From assembly GCA_038502055.1 (NCBI GenBank), contig JAXRKN010000040.1, positions 5,332,001 through 5,396,000 on the forward strand: a stretch of 64,000 nt of DNA, given 5' to 3'. Position numbers and translations under genes: made by a program. This document shows positions 24,871 through 38,286 of the stretch, one piece after another. The first letter of the stretch is position 1; each line of letters opens with the position of its first letter. The stretch comes from Tanytarsus gracilentus. Taxonomy: Eukaryota > Arthropoda > Insecta > Diptera > Chironomidae. The notes under the pieces were generated by a model, which made no database searches, was not told where the DNA came from, and saw nothing but the letters and a program-made list of their open reading frames with translations.

Positions 24871-27800
24871 ACAAGCTATCGAGGTCGAAAGGCTCTCAAC
24901 TTGGGAGGTGTTGTGTCGCCAAGAACCAAACAGTCGAACAACCAGCAAGCATCTGCAAGTCCCGCACCCGCTCCTACAGTTCCACAACCATCTCCAAACA
25001 CGGCATCAGTTCAGCAGTCCGCAAATCAGCAACAGACGAACCTGATTGCGACTCAAATAACCGCACAGTCAGCTCCTCAACAACAGCAGCAACAGCAAAC
25101 GAATATTCAACAAATCCCATCATCAACTGCTCAAACCATGAAGGAACAACCGCAACAACCAATGGTAAGTTCGCCATTCTTATATACAGAGTTTTAAAAT
25201 TGAATTTCGGGACCAGCCACGGCGTACAATGTCATTAATGTAGATTCAACCCCACTCTCTGAAACAATTCCAACCCTATCTTGTGTGCCTTCTCCTATAT
25301 AAATTCACTCAATTCCACTCAGCTCCAGTTCTGTGGACATGAATTTGAATAATTGAATTTTTTTCGCAAGTCACTGAGCTATCAATTTACTCCCCATATA
25401 CATATAATAGCATACATACACACACATATATATGAATGAGAGAAGAAAATTCCTTTAAGCGGCAGCAAAAAAAACTTTTTAAAAAAATGAAAAACAGTCA
25501 AGTCAGCAGCAGTAGCTCTAAAAAAATGGCTGATGGCGATGGTTTTTTTGCGAGTTTGTGAGTGAGAGAGAGAAAATTGATTTAATGTTGTAACATATTA
25601 GTTTTAATTTTTCTTCCTCTTTCGATCGTCGGTTGGTTGATATTAATCGAAGCCGCTGCAAATCGAATTAATTTTTTTCTCACTCTCCATTACTTTACGC
25701 TGTGCACATTGATGGTGATGGATCATTAATTTGAAAGGAAAAATGCTCTAAAGCGTAAAAACATAAAAATCTAATTTTCCGCTCGTTTTTTCCTCACTCT
25801 TGGAGTTTTATATATTTTTTTATCTCACACCCCTAAAATGAGCTTTTTAAAGTGCTTCGAAGTGAAGCTTTAAAGTTTTCCTGATGTCCTCCCCGCACCA
25901 CAATTTTTACCCATCCCAACTGCTTCTTTCAAATTTAAATTAAATTTTTTTCTGAATTTTCCCTCTCTTCCTTGTATGTATTTTGTGTGCATGAAAAAAA
26001 AAGTTGAAGAAAAAGAAAATTTCAAAAGCACAAAATTGAATTTTTTTCCTCATCCTCTAAAAGTTGGAAAAACTTGAGTTTTTTTTCATTAAAAAATCAT
26101 CTCTCGGTTCTCTCTTTTTTTTGTGTGAGTAAAAATAATGAAAACTTACAACATATATGCTCTGATGCATGTTCCTTGACTTGACTGTACATATGTGCAG
26201 CAGTTTATTTTTTTATGTACACATAAGGAAAAAATAAATTTTCCTTTTCCATGAAAAAAAAGAGTAAAATTTATACTTATTTCATTTTCTCGCACTACTA
26301 TCTCACCTCCCCCAGCACCACCCTCATCGCTATATGTATGTGCATGCGAAAACTTTTTTTTTGATGAAACTTCCTGCAAAGAATTTAAGTAAATTGTCGT
26401 ATTTTAATGAAAGCAAGAGAAGAGCTTTAAAATTTTTGTTCACAAAAAGTTTTTTTTATCGGAAATTGCAAAGTTTTGCAAGACGAAAACCCCTGCACTT
26501 CCTTCATCTTCTTTTCTTGAATGTTTAAATTAAATTTTTTATCAACAAATTTTTTCCTCTCTTGTGTGTGCATAAATTTTTCGTCTTTGCATTTTCATGC
26601 GCACATCAATTGCGCATTTTCGATCTTTTTCCTCCTCATGTTCTCCTTCCTTCGCTAGTTTTATGCTGGCTGGCTGGCTGATTGTGGGACAAGCGTGAGG
26701 AGGTAAGTTATTGACGCAGACCGTGTACACACATTCCATCGGTGATTCACCAAAAAAAAATTTTCTTCTTATTACTTGTGCAAACAAAATCTAACACGAT
26801 CTCCACACAAACCGTGTCATGAAGAAAATTTCTAATTAAATGCAAACAAATTTATTGATGATGAAGTGAGAGTGGGATTAATAAATGCTTTGAAGATAGC
26901 CGTCTCTCTCACTGATAAGATTTTTTCCTATGAATATTTAATGCAATTTTCTTGCATCTCACTCGTGTCACCATCAATCTTCACTTTGGGTGGTATCCAT
27001 CGAAAAGTATGGAGAGAAAAGTTGTTTTGTTATCATGCAGATAGTGCACAAAAGCGAGTTATGAGAGGAAAAGTTAATTAAAATTAAACACGATCATAAA
27101 AAAAATATAATCGGATTTCAATTAAAATTTTAATCTCTTTTAATTAACAACCTTTCTCTTATAGTGCACTTAAAATGAGCTGACAATCATGAAATTTTAA
27201 AAAAAAATTAAAAAGCTTTTATAAATTTTAAAAAAAAATCTTTAGATTTTACCACGAAAATCATTTCCGCAGCTGAGAGCGTTGTCGGGAAAAAGTGTAA
27301 GAGTGAAAATTGAAAATAAATTGCTCCCACGAAAATAATAATAAGAGAGCGTAGAGTGGAAAATTTTTATATAAACACAACATTTGTAAATTTGTTTTTT
27401 ATGCTGCACATTTTCCACGTGCTCGTTTCGTGCTACACACAACATAAACTTTTTTTCGTAGCCGCCGTTTCGCTCTCATCGTAGAATTGTTTTTCATTCA
27501 TTTTTCTCTCGAGCCTTGCGTTACGTGTTTTGTCATGTTATTGGATGTGGAAAATTCGTTGTAAAAATATTTCATTATCAACCTTTTTGATTCACTTGCT
27601 GACTCTTTAAAAATTTTCTTTAAAGCTTTACAATAAATTTTGCAAAGAGCAAATTTATCGTGTAAAAAATCTCATGAGCTCATTAATTTTCTTTATATAT
27701 AAATTTTTTCTTGCAATTTCCATAAAATTCTAATAACGTTAAAAAATATATAAACTCAGTGGCAAAAATTGCTTTTCATAAAATATTCAATTAAAGTTCT

Positions 27801-30800
27801 GCGCTGCTGCTGTTATCCGTGCCATCTCCCTACACCTCCCTCATCTGATGTATATATACCTTCTAAAATCTTTCTCGCTTGCCCCCTTCAAATACATAAT
27901 ATACTATGCCACCATCGCAAAAGCATTAGCATACACGTAACAATTTTTGCAAAAAAAAAGAAAAATGCCGCTGGTAGCAAAGACATTGAAATATGGCAAC
28001 ATTGCCGAAAATGACACCACCACCCGTGTTTTTATGCATACTAAAACTTTAATCAACCTGGGATATTGCAAAATTATTTATTCATTTAATGCATGTTAAG
28101 AAGATGCTGCGATGGAGGGACGCGAGTTCGCTCACGCTGGGGAGTTTGATGCATAAATAAAATAAATATATAATACGTGAAGGAAGAAGAAGGAAAATAA
28201 ATTACGCCGCAGAGGGAGTCAACGACGATGAATAGTGTGAGAGAAAAATTAGAAGAATTTCGCCTTTAAAGCTGTCAAAAAAAAATAGAATTCTTTGGCA
28301 AAATTTCAAGTGAAAGCAAAAGAAAGTGATTATTTTTATGATTTTAATAATAAATTTTGAGCTTGTTTTTCCTCATTCGAATTTTTTTTCTGCGCTCGTT
28401 TCCTTCGTATAATAATTTTTTATGGTTATGAGATTTTTCTCTCTCTCTCTCTCTCTTGGTGCTATGGAGTGTGTGTAATAAATTTTTAGAGATTTTTATG
28501 TCCTATATGTACTCTATTGTCTTTCGTGTACATGTGATGCAACTTTTTACTTATGACTCAATCAATGTCTTGGAGTTCGCGAGAAAATTGAAAAACTAAT
28601 TTAATGCAAATTTTTGAACTAATAAATTATAAATTTTAATTGAAATTCCCTCGACTCGCGTCAAACTTCAACTTTACAACAGCAGCGAGCTACTCACGTT
28701 GTGCTGCTCTCGCGAATTCAATTTATTTTTAATTTATGACTTTTACTGCCTTTTGTGTAATGAATTTTTCCTGATTTATTTTCATCTTTTCTCTCTTTTT
28801 TTCTCATTCGTGTGTTCTAGACACCTATGGCATTCTATCCGACATGGCAAACGGCTACGGCCACCGCAGATCCATCACAATCGTGGCAAAATCAGTTCAT
28901 CCAGCAGCAGATTCCGTCGACAAACGGAAGTGCTTCGGTGACGGCTATTGCACCACTCGAATTTCAACCACAGGTGAATTGAAAATTTAAAATTTGTAGT
29001 AAAATCTTTTTTTTAATTGCATCAAATTTTTTAAAATAAAAAAATAGGGTTATGCATATCCAAATGGATACGTGCAGACAACTGGACTTCAATTCGATCC
29101 CAACTATAGTCGAACAGCGACAACTGCATATAGCTCACCAGCCATTCAACGTTATGAGTTTCAAGCACAACAAATTACACCCATCAACCAGGTGTCATTA
29201 CAGAGCGTGAGTTTTGCTCCGAACGTAACTTATGCCAGTCCAACGGTGCTCTTGAATCATCAACAACATCACTATTCGCATCCGCAAAATTCGTTGCATG
29301 CTGATCAATTGATTAATAAGCAAATGACAATGTCTGCCACATTGACGGCAACTCCGGCATCGGGAAACGAGATGCCTGGCTATCCTCGAGTGCTCAGCGA
29401 TCCGCCGCGCTCACTCAATTGTAATGGATACCCAGGCTTAAGTGAATATGGCGGAAATTCAATTAACACGACGGCCAATAATCAATCAGCAACAAATACA
29501 TCTTCAGCGAGTCAAATGCAGCCACCATCAGCAACGCAATCGCCGAGTCGTCAAACCCCAAATTCAAGGCCAAATTCGTCGTCGAATCACATGAGCTATC
29601 ACATGAGCCCAACTCAACAAGCACAATCGCCATCGGCATCAACGACACCTGTTAATAATAATCAACACTATCCGACCAGTGGCATGATAACGCCGACATC
29701 GCACCATCAATCGAATCAGGATGGCACGAGTCAAGAGTGGAGCCAAAATGCTTGGAATGGAAATCCACAGGGCAATGAAATGTTCAATCAATCCGATCGA
29801 ATAAATCTAAACACGCGATTAAAGACGATGATATTGAATAAAAATGATAAGGATCAAAATACACAGCAACAACAACAACAGACCGGTCATTTTTTATCGT
29901 ATAGCCACCAGCATCTCTCATCTGAGCAGCAGAATCAACAGCAGCTCTCAAATGACAACAACAACAGCGCCAGCAATAATAGTAGTTTAGCATTAAGCAG
30001 TAATAACAATAATAATAATAACAATAATGAAAACATAAAGGAAGCTGGAACGGGAGATGATGGTGGCTTTAAAGTTAATGACTCGTGGAAGTCGTCGATA
30101 ATAAAGCAAGAACAAGATCAGCAAAATAGAAGTAAGGATTTTTTTGAGCATAAGCAGCAGTTAAATGAGAAAAATATTGGTATCGATCCGGGCGGCGGAG
30201 GGGGAGGAAGTAAGGATAACTCAAAGAAAGAAGAAGGTTATAGTTCTGAGAATAATCAGCATACATATCCATCATCTGAATTCACTGGCAGCAGCAGCAG
30301 CAGTGTGACAACTAAAGTAGAAAAAAGTTCGCTCGATGATAAACCGAGCTATGCATATAATTCAGCTCACGAGTATCAGCAACATCAATCGATGGTGAAC
30401 AGCATCAAGAAGGAGCCGAACGTGGAAACGGAAACGACAAGTGTGAAGTTTGAAGGTTATGAGAAAAACTATCAAAACTTTATTCGTTATGCGGACTTTT
30501 GTGATTCCGCACAACAGCCCGTATCAGTTCCACCACCACCCACAAACTCACAATATCAAGAACATCATGCTCATCAGAAGCAGTCGCAATACCATCAGCA
30601 AGATTACATACAGTCTCAAGGATACTATAACTATCCATATCAAAACTACCCTCAGAATTACCATCACTCGCAAAACTATCAGCCAGCTTTCATGACCTCG
30701 AGTCAACAAGCAGCGGCGGCCGCATATCAACAGCATCATCCTCATCATCCTCATCATTCGTCGTTGACGAACTTTGAACAACAAATTCCATTACACACAT

Positions 30801-33800
30801 ATCCCATTCCAAAGTCATCGGGTGCTTCGACAATTAAGGGCGATCTAATGATTAAAACCGAACAAAATTCCCACAACATTCATCCATATCCATTCATGAG
30901 TGAAAACATGAGTGCAGCAGCGGCAAATAAAGATAATATTGGTCATCACTATTCACGACCAATTAATCCAATTAATGAAGTACCTACGATCGAAAACTCA
31001 TCGTGCATCAACAATCTCTCGACCAAAGAACAAGTGAGTTCAAAGTTTCTCTTTCTCGTACCCTTGTCTTTAATTTTTTAAACTTTTTATGACCAACTTT
31101 GTAAACTTTTCAATTAACAGAGCATAAAGGAGGAAGTTGTAGAGAAGGAAATACCCGCGTCAGACACGACAAAGAGTGCGGCGTCGGGAGCTAAACAGTC
31201 GACGTCACATAATTCCAGTGGAGGAAGTAGTAAGAGCAAGCGACAAGCACAAAGGGACATGTATAATGAGAGAAACAACAAACCAGAAGTACCTGATTGT
31301 GATTGTTTCTCGTCAGATAAAAAACCACCCGAACCGGGAAGCTATTACACACATCTTGGTAAGTTCCATTTTCCTTGACAAAATAATAATTATTAAATGG
31401 GTTGCATAACATCAAGGCGAAAAAAAATTATGGCCAAAAAATATGCTCTCAAATTGATTCTCTGTAAAGTCATGAAAAGTTCATTAAAACTTTTTCTCCT
31501 TAATTAAATTAGGTTGTGCTGCAACGCTGGCAGAACTTCGATCGTCTATCGAACAACGTGCGGGATTGAGTGGAAAACAATTGAGAATTGAGAAAGTTCT
31601 TTACACAGGCAAAGAGGGTAAATCGAGTCAAGGATGTCCCATTGCCAAGTGGGTCATTAGACGTGTTGATCCTGAAGAGAAAGCTCTATTCGTTGTGAAA
31701 CGAAGACAAGGCCATAAGTAAGTCGATGGTCAGCTGTCTCATCTCTCTCTCTCTTAATTCTTTACCCCGCTTACAATCCTCTAAAACTTGACTATTTTTA
31801 ACACACATCCTACGCTGATTATGATTTAGTCGTCGCTTATTAAAAAATTATTTGTATATGCTTTTTGTTGCTAAACAATATAAGTCCACAAATGCTTGGT
31901 TGAGGCTTTTTTTGCATATTTTATTAACACCCACATCATATACACATACATACATACACACACACATACACATAGTCCGGTAATTATAATTTTTCTCTAT
32001 CCTTTTTTTAAGACCTAATTTATTCATGTGCTTATTTATGTTCTTAATAAAAATTAATGGCAATCATAATAAATTGTGTGTTCTTCTTCTTATCATAGAT
32101 GTAAGGCTGCATTTGTCGTGATCTCAATCGTGGTATGGGATGCTCTTCCACTAATCGAAGCTGATAACATGTATAAGCTTTTGGTTCATAAGGTAATGAT
32201 TTTTGAATAATTAATGACGCAAATCATCAACGCAATTTCCTCCACAATATTTTACAGTTGAATAAATTCGGCTTACCAACCACAAGACGTTGTGCCACTA
32301 ATGAAAATCGAACTTGTGCATGTCAAGGTAAATATCAATTTAATTTTTTTTCTCTTATAAATGCGGAACTAATCTGTAATCACAATTTCGTTTCAGGTCT
32401 CGATCCCGAAACATGCGGTGTATCATACTCATTTGGATGTTCATGGTCGATGTATTATAATGGCTGTAAATATGCGCGCTCGAAGACAGTAAGAAAGTTC
32501 CGTCTCTCGGTGAAGAGTGAAGAGGCTGAGATTGAGGAGCGTATGAATATTTTAGCGACAATATTGAGTCCATTGTACGATACGATAGCGCCAAAAGCTT
32601 ATGATAATCAAGTGCAGTACGAGGTGGAAGCACCCGATTGTCGCTTGGGCCTAAAATCCGGCAAACCTTTCTCGGGAGTGACGTGTTGTCTCGACTTTTG
32701 TGCACACACACATCGAGATCTGCATAACATGCAAGATGGCTGTACAGTTCAGGCGACGCTTCTAAGGCCTCGACCGTACGGCATGATGGCGTCGGATGAT
32801 GAACAACTTCACGTGCTTCCGCTCTACACGATGGACGCGACTGATGAATTCGATAGCGAAGAAGGTCAGAAAAAGAAACACGAAACCGGAGCTGTCAGCG
32901 TGCTTGAGAAGTGAGTGTAGTGTAAAACTTTCGATCCAAAACTTTTTTAGTTTCTTTAAAAGGTTTTTTTTGATTAAATTTCTTTAACACATTTTCTTTA
33001 TAATTAATCTTACAGATATTCAACTGAAGTCAGAGTTCGATCGACACCATTGCAACCTTGTCGAAGGCATGGTAAAAAGCGAGGCAATGAGAAGGGCCCT
33101 GAAGATGAAGCATCCTCACCTAGTCAACCCCAAATGACTCAAACACCTCAACCGCCTCCGATTCATCAAATGCCTCAGCCACAACCCCCGCCAATGCAAA
33201 CACCTCCTCCGGTTTTGCAAAAAGACTCAAAATCGAGGTCACGAAGTCGAAAATCGAGCGGATCACGCTCTCAAACTCCCGTCAATCAAACACAGTTAAT
33301 TCCGCAGACAGCACCTTCGATTCCATCGGCGGCAGGACATGGTGGACAGGGTCAGAGTGCATTTTCGACACCGAATCATCATCATCATCAACAACAGCAG
33401 CAGCAAGGACAACAGCAAGGACATCAGCAGCCATCAGCAGTGAACAATCAACAAACTCAACTACCAGGAAATGGTAATAATGCAAGTTTGCTGGATATGG
33501 CATCAATGATTGACAATTTCACTGATGCTCAGCTTCAATCGAATCAAATATCAAGTACTGTTTTAGATTCACCATACTCGTACGATTATCAGACTGGCCA
33601 ATACATTGATAATCGACAATATCACTATCAGTGGCAGCAAGACTATAACAAATTGCGTGGCGAAGAAATTTCACCTGATACAACGACACGACCGGGCAGC
33701 AGTAATAGCAGCACAAATAGCAATTCAGCATTCAGTCCCAACATTCAACAGCAGCAACAGCAACAACAACAAAATCATCAGCATCAACAACAGCAAGGTG

Positions 33801-35022
33801 GACTTTTTGAGTCAAATAATAATCTTACAAATGGTATTAAGGAGGAGTATGGTAAAGGCCAGCAATATCATCAGCTGGAGACGGCGTTTGTAAAGCCAAA
33901 AGCACCCGAATATAATCCACAAGGATATGGGGGTTATGCTGCGCCTCATCAACCCGTACCGCAACATCCAAACAATTATAATCTCTACCCGGCTTATCCT
34001 TACGATCCTTACGGATACAATAGCTATGGTAATTATTCGAGCAATTATCCTTCGTACAACATGGGCTATGGACAGCCAACGGCACAATCAAACTGGGGTC
34101 TCTATCCACAAAACTCGCCAATGGCACCGACAGCAACGCCCGTGATTGCTCCCCACTTTCCTCAAACTACTCTCGGCCCACCGACGCCAATGAATCCAGC
34201 GCCACAAAAAATTACGGAAGTAATTGGCGAGGTCACGGAAATAAATGACAATCTCGAGTGTTTCCAGGACAAGCAAATGGGCGGAGTTGCCATCGCTCTG
34301 CCGCATGGCAGTATCGTGATTGAATGTGCAAAACTTGAAATGCACTCGACGACTGCATTGAAGAAACCTAATCGCCTAAATCCAGCGAGAATATCGCTCA
34401 TTTTTTATCAGCATCGTAATCTCAATCGACCAAAACACGGCACGATGGAGTGGGCTGAGAAAATGCGTCTCAAAAAATTGGGCATTACTTTGCCGGAAAA
34501 TGATCCCGAGCTGAGGGAACTATTGGAGGAAGAAGATATGAGGGAAGAGCTTATTGACGAAGAAGAAATTCCACCTGCACCACCTATTTTGGCTCAAAAG
34601 CCAAAAAAGTCACGTTCGAGGAGGGATAAAAATTCACATAACAACGAAGATAAGACAATCACTTCCACATACTCTTCGCCTAAAGCGAGAGGAGGAGGAG
34701 GAGGCGGCAATGATTCGAAGGGTGGCAACAAAGCAAATTCACACAATAAGGCGACAGCTTTAACTACAACAAGTTGGACCACCCTCTTTCCCATGCATCC
34801 GTGGTAAGTTGTGCGAATTGTTTTCTTATTTTTAAAAAATTTAATTTCATTGAAAGATTTCTTCACAGTGTTGTTGCGGGTCATCAATATCATCACGATA
34901 ATTCATCGCCGTCGTCACACCACACGAGTCCATCAACCACCAATCCAATGTCACCAATTCAACTCGTCGATCCAGTGACCGACCCCTTGGCGATTTCGAG
35001 CCCTCCCAACTCAATACAATGA
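24871..35022 (+). CDS. Tet methylcytosine dioxygenase
   Basis: Ten exons join in phase: 24871-25164, 28821-28973, 29048-31033, 31121-31358, 31513-31717, 32099-32192, 32258-32327, 32397-32910, 33016-34803, 34869-35022. They give 1831 residues to the stop; the N-terminus lies upstream. Tet is a nuclear Fe(II)/2-oxoglutarate enzyme that oxidises 5-methylcytosine and, in flies, acts on 6mA or RNA 5mC. The first 811 residues are low complexity (Gln/Asn/Ser/His-rich). The catalytic part starts near VPDCDCF and EPGSYYTHLG, with the Cys-rich region GLDPETCGVSYSFGCSWSMY. The iron ligands H-x-D appear in CAHTHRD. The second half of the double-stranded beta-helix, after a long Gln-rich insert (about 33090-34200), supplies the third iron ligand in MHSTT and the 2-oxoglutarate arginine in ARISLIFYQH. 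All key residues are intact. The C-terminus keeps the Tet motif SWTTLFPMHPC across the last junction. Confidence 0.96.
25165..28820 (+). other. Tet intron, 3.7 kb
   Basis: Lies between two phase-0 Tet exons, with donor GTAAGT after ATG and acceptor TTCTAG. It holds AT-rich sequence, poly(T) tracts and a CT run near 28438-28456. No nested gene is supported. Confidence 0.8.
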
Positions 35023-35027
35023 TTACC

Positions 35028-35033
35028 AATAAA
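35028..35033 (+). terminator. Proximal poly(A) signal of Tet
   Basis: AATAAA only 5 bp after the Tet stop codon. If used, the transcript would have almost no 3' UTR. A longer, distal 3' end further right is likely too. Confidence 0.35.
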
Positions 35034-37430
35034 AGTATTTTAATAAGGATATATGACAGCGTTGTGCAGTAGTAACTTGCCAGAAGTTTAATTAATTATT
35101 TCTTAAGTGATACCTCTAATTTTCTCAATTATTCTGCTGCTTAAAATTCTATTCTATTTTATACATATATATACTGATCTTAGTTACGATACAAAAAAAT
35201 AATTGGTAAAGAAATACCAAAAATTTGCATTTTTAAATGTTTTTCATATATTTTTAAGAATCAACTTTTTTCAACTTTGATGTAAATAATTTTTCTAAAT
35301 TTTAATTTTTGACGAGAATGAAATTTCTCTCAAACCGCAGAGATTCATTTTTTGACATGTTAGAGAATGATCCGTATCTATAAATTATTTTCTATTCTAT
35401 TAAATTATTCTTCTATTTATGTACTCTCTCTCTCTTTTTTGTATGGACATTTTCCTTACTTTTTTGGCCATAATTTTTTTTGCCATTTTATAAAGTCACG
35501 TGGAGTCAATCATTCAACAAAAAAATACTCGAAGTAAAAGAAATTTTAGTAAATAAAGGCAAAAATCTTTAATGAAAAGAGGATAAAACATTCCTTCAAA
35601 AAAAAGAAATTATGTTTGTGAAATTCAAATCAAATGCATTCTTAAAAATTTCACATTCCACAGACAATTTTGTTCACGCTCTAAAATTCAACAAATTTGT
35701 TTCTTCAAGACTGAAATAATAACTAAACTGTTCTTCATTTTGTGTGTGTACATGTGAGCATATCAAAAAATGATGAAAATTCTGAAGAATTATTCATTCC
35801 AAAGCGAGCCTTAGCAATTTCCAGCCATAAACTTTTTTCATTAAAGATCTTTGTCGTGCATTTTTCCTTACCGTACATGTTACAACAAGATGATGACATG
35901 AGATGAAAAGAAAAACTTTTTTTTGTAACTATTTAAGATGAAATGACATAAATTGTAAGATCTCTCAACACACATGTTATCAACTTTTTGATGCTTTTTT
36001 CTACTCCAACCTATCCACCTCTCCCAATCACCCCCACTGAAATCTCTTTCTTCCTTCGAAAAAATACATGATGCAACTTTCTAGACAGAGATTAAAAAAT
36101 TTGTCATTTTTTTTCGCAAGACATTTTTGGCAAAAACTAAAAGACACACATTACATTGCATACAATTTCAAGTTAATAATATTTATATGAAAAATATATA
36201 TTTTTTTGATGAAAGATAAATGAAAAAAAAATCGAGAAAAAAAATCATTGATATAGTCATTTTAAAGAAACTTTTAGAGGTTAGAAAACTTTTTATTATG
36301 AAAATTCTTATCGCGAAACTCAATTCAGTGAGGAGCGAGGTGAAAATGAGAAAAAATTACGCTAGAGAATTAAAATTTAAGGAAAAATTTCCATTTTTGT
36401 CTCTTATTTATTTTATAACATTACTCTACCTAGTTTCAAGTAAGAAATAAATAACGTAATAATATTATGCGCATTATAGCGAAACTCATAAATTATAAGA
36501 ATGAAAAAAATAATGATTGGATAATCAAAAAACGTATATTTGCCATATATATAATAAAACATAAAATAACTATTGATAATAATGATGATGATGACCTGTT
36601 TGAAAGTCAGCTCTAAATCCCTCCTCACATCATTCGCGTACAATATCCTTTCATTATTTTCATCCCATATAAATTCATTCGATGAGTAAAAAAAGTTTTT
36701 CACACACAAACTCGCTGCTCCTTCATCATTGTCCTAAAATCACTCTCTCGTCTTTTAAGCTATATAAAGTTTGTGAGAATAATTTTGTAAATTAAAAAAA
36801 TGAATGTAAAACTCACGCATAAATTCATGAAAGAGCTAGAAAGGATAATATTGAAAATGCATTTTAAGAAAACAATAAACTAAAACTTTAAAATGATGCC
36901 AAAAAAAATTAGGAAACTTGATATTTTTCTCTCGATATATTTCAGAAAGCAATTTGAAATTTTTTAAGCAAGAAAAGATTTTTTGAATGAAATGGCAGGC
37001 AAATATTGGCATCTAAAAGTTGTTGGATGTTAAAAAAATAATAATTTTCAAAGACATTCTCATACACACACTCACACATGAAGTATTTATTATGTAATTA
37101 AAGAAAACTTTATAAAAAAAAGTAATGTGGAAAAATTGCTTGATAATAAAACAATTATTTAGAAATCATAAAATTTTAAAATAAATTTTATTGTGTTTCA
37201 CTAAAAAGAATTCTATTTTCAGCCAATTTATATGCAAATACTGAGTGAATTCATTATTTTTTGGGTAGTCTAAAGCTTAAAGCTCCGCATCGAGAGCTTT
37301 TTATCATGCTTGCTGTATTTTAGTGGTTCTATTGGAAACTTTTTTATGATGGTGGATAGTTCGGGTGATATATTTTTCCTACAGAGAATTTTAAATTCTA
37401 TAAATGGCTTTGAACGTCAATAATTCCTAA
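35034..37430. other. Non-coding stretch between Tet and FDX2
   Basis: AT-rich, no supported gene. Much of the left part could be Tet 3' UTR, since it is rich in ATTTA-like and T-rich motifs. The right part is the 3' flank of the minus-strand ferredoxin gene, so the two genes converge here. The open frames near 36220-36450 (+) and 36413-36709 (-) are Lys/Ile-rich and look spurious. Confidence 0.6.
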
Positions 37431-38091
37431 TTAATGCGGTTTCGGCTTAAAACCGTCAACATAGAAATTTCGGGTGGCGCTCGGCAATTGTAGCTTGACT
37501 CCTTCCAAGTCTTTACTAAGGATAATTTGACATCCTAGCCGAGAGTTTTCTTTCAGAAATGGAGCCATATCTAAAAGATCCTCCTCTTTCTCCTCTGGAG
37601 GTGGAAGTTTATCAAAAAAATCACCTAATACGTAGCAATGACATGTAGTGCAGGCTAGTGACGCTTCGCATGCTCCTTCCATTTCAACTTCGTAACGATG
37701 TGCTAGATACATTGCGTTATCGCCAATTTTACCTCGAACTTTTGTTTCCTTTCCTGATTTGTCGATAAATGTGACATTGACACTGAAGACAAATAATTTT
37801 TTTTACAAATTCATTAATAACATGATTATCATTGCAATTCAACAATGCATTGCAATGCTTTGATTGACTTACACTTCATCCTCTGATTTTGGATCTTTCG
37901 ATTCATATTCTCCCGAATTTTTAACTAAAAAAAGTAAAAATGTTTGATTTTCATCATTAATTACTTTAAAGTAAATGTCGCTCACCTGGTGTAAGATGTA
38001 GAAATTTTTTAGATGCTAATAAGTTAATTTTTTCTCCTAGAATAATCTGTTTACTACGATTGTTCCATAAATTATTAAATTTTCTCAACAT
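37431..38091 (-). CDS. Mitochondrial [2Fe-2S] ferredoxin 2
   Basis: Three exons, 38091-37986, 37924-37873 and 37782-37431, give 169 residues. FDX2 passes electrons from ferredoxin reductase to the ISCU/NFS1 complex for iron-sulfur cluster assembly in the mitochondrial matrix. The first 35 residues (MLRKFNNLWNNRSKQ…) are basic and lack acids early on, as a mitochondrial targeting sequence should. The ferredoxin fold starts at VNVTFID. The cluster ligands are visible as CEASLACTTC (CX5CX2C) plus the later Cys in RLGCQI. The LPPPEE and LDMAP segments and the C-terminal tail VDGFKPKPH mark the FDX2 branch rather than adrenodoxin-type FDX1. The intron phases are 1 and 2, and GT/AG ends are present at both introns. 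It is divergent to FAM91A1. Confidence 0.95.
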
Positions 38092-38286
38092 TGTTTTTGT
38101 TTACAAATTTTTTTTCTCAATAACACGCTAATATTTGGATTTTACTTCTAACGTATCTTGAGATTTTAAATTGAAATTTTCAATTAGCAACCCTGGATAA
38201 AATATTTTTGGCAAAAAAGAGAAAAATTTTGTGTTTCTTGTTTTTATTAATTTAAGAGCTTCATTATGGTTTAAATAGCACAAAAA
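38092..38286. promoter_or_regulatory. Shared FDX2-FAM91A1 promoter interval
   Basis: Only 195 bp separate the start codons of two divergently transcribed housekeeping-type genes, so a bidirectional promoter is the simplest reading. No TATA box is evident. The interval is AT-rich. Confidence 0.6.

Noticed and set aside
32355..32711. 118-codon minus-strand ORF
   Set aside because: Shadow of the conserved Tet catalytic exon on the other strand.
36220..36709. Two Lys/Ile/Tyr-rich ORFs between Tet and FDX2
   Set aside because: Composition follows the AT-rich background and neither has a recognisable domain or gene context.
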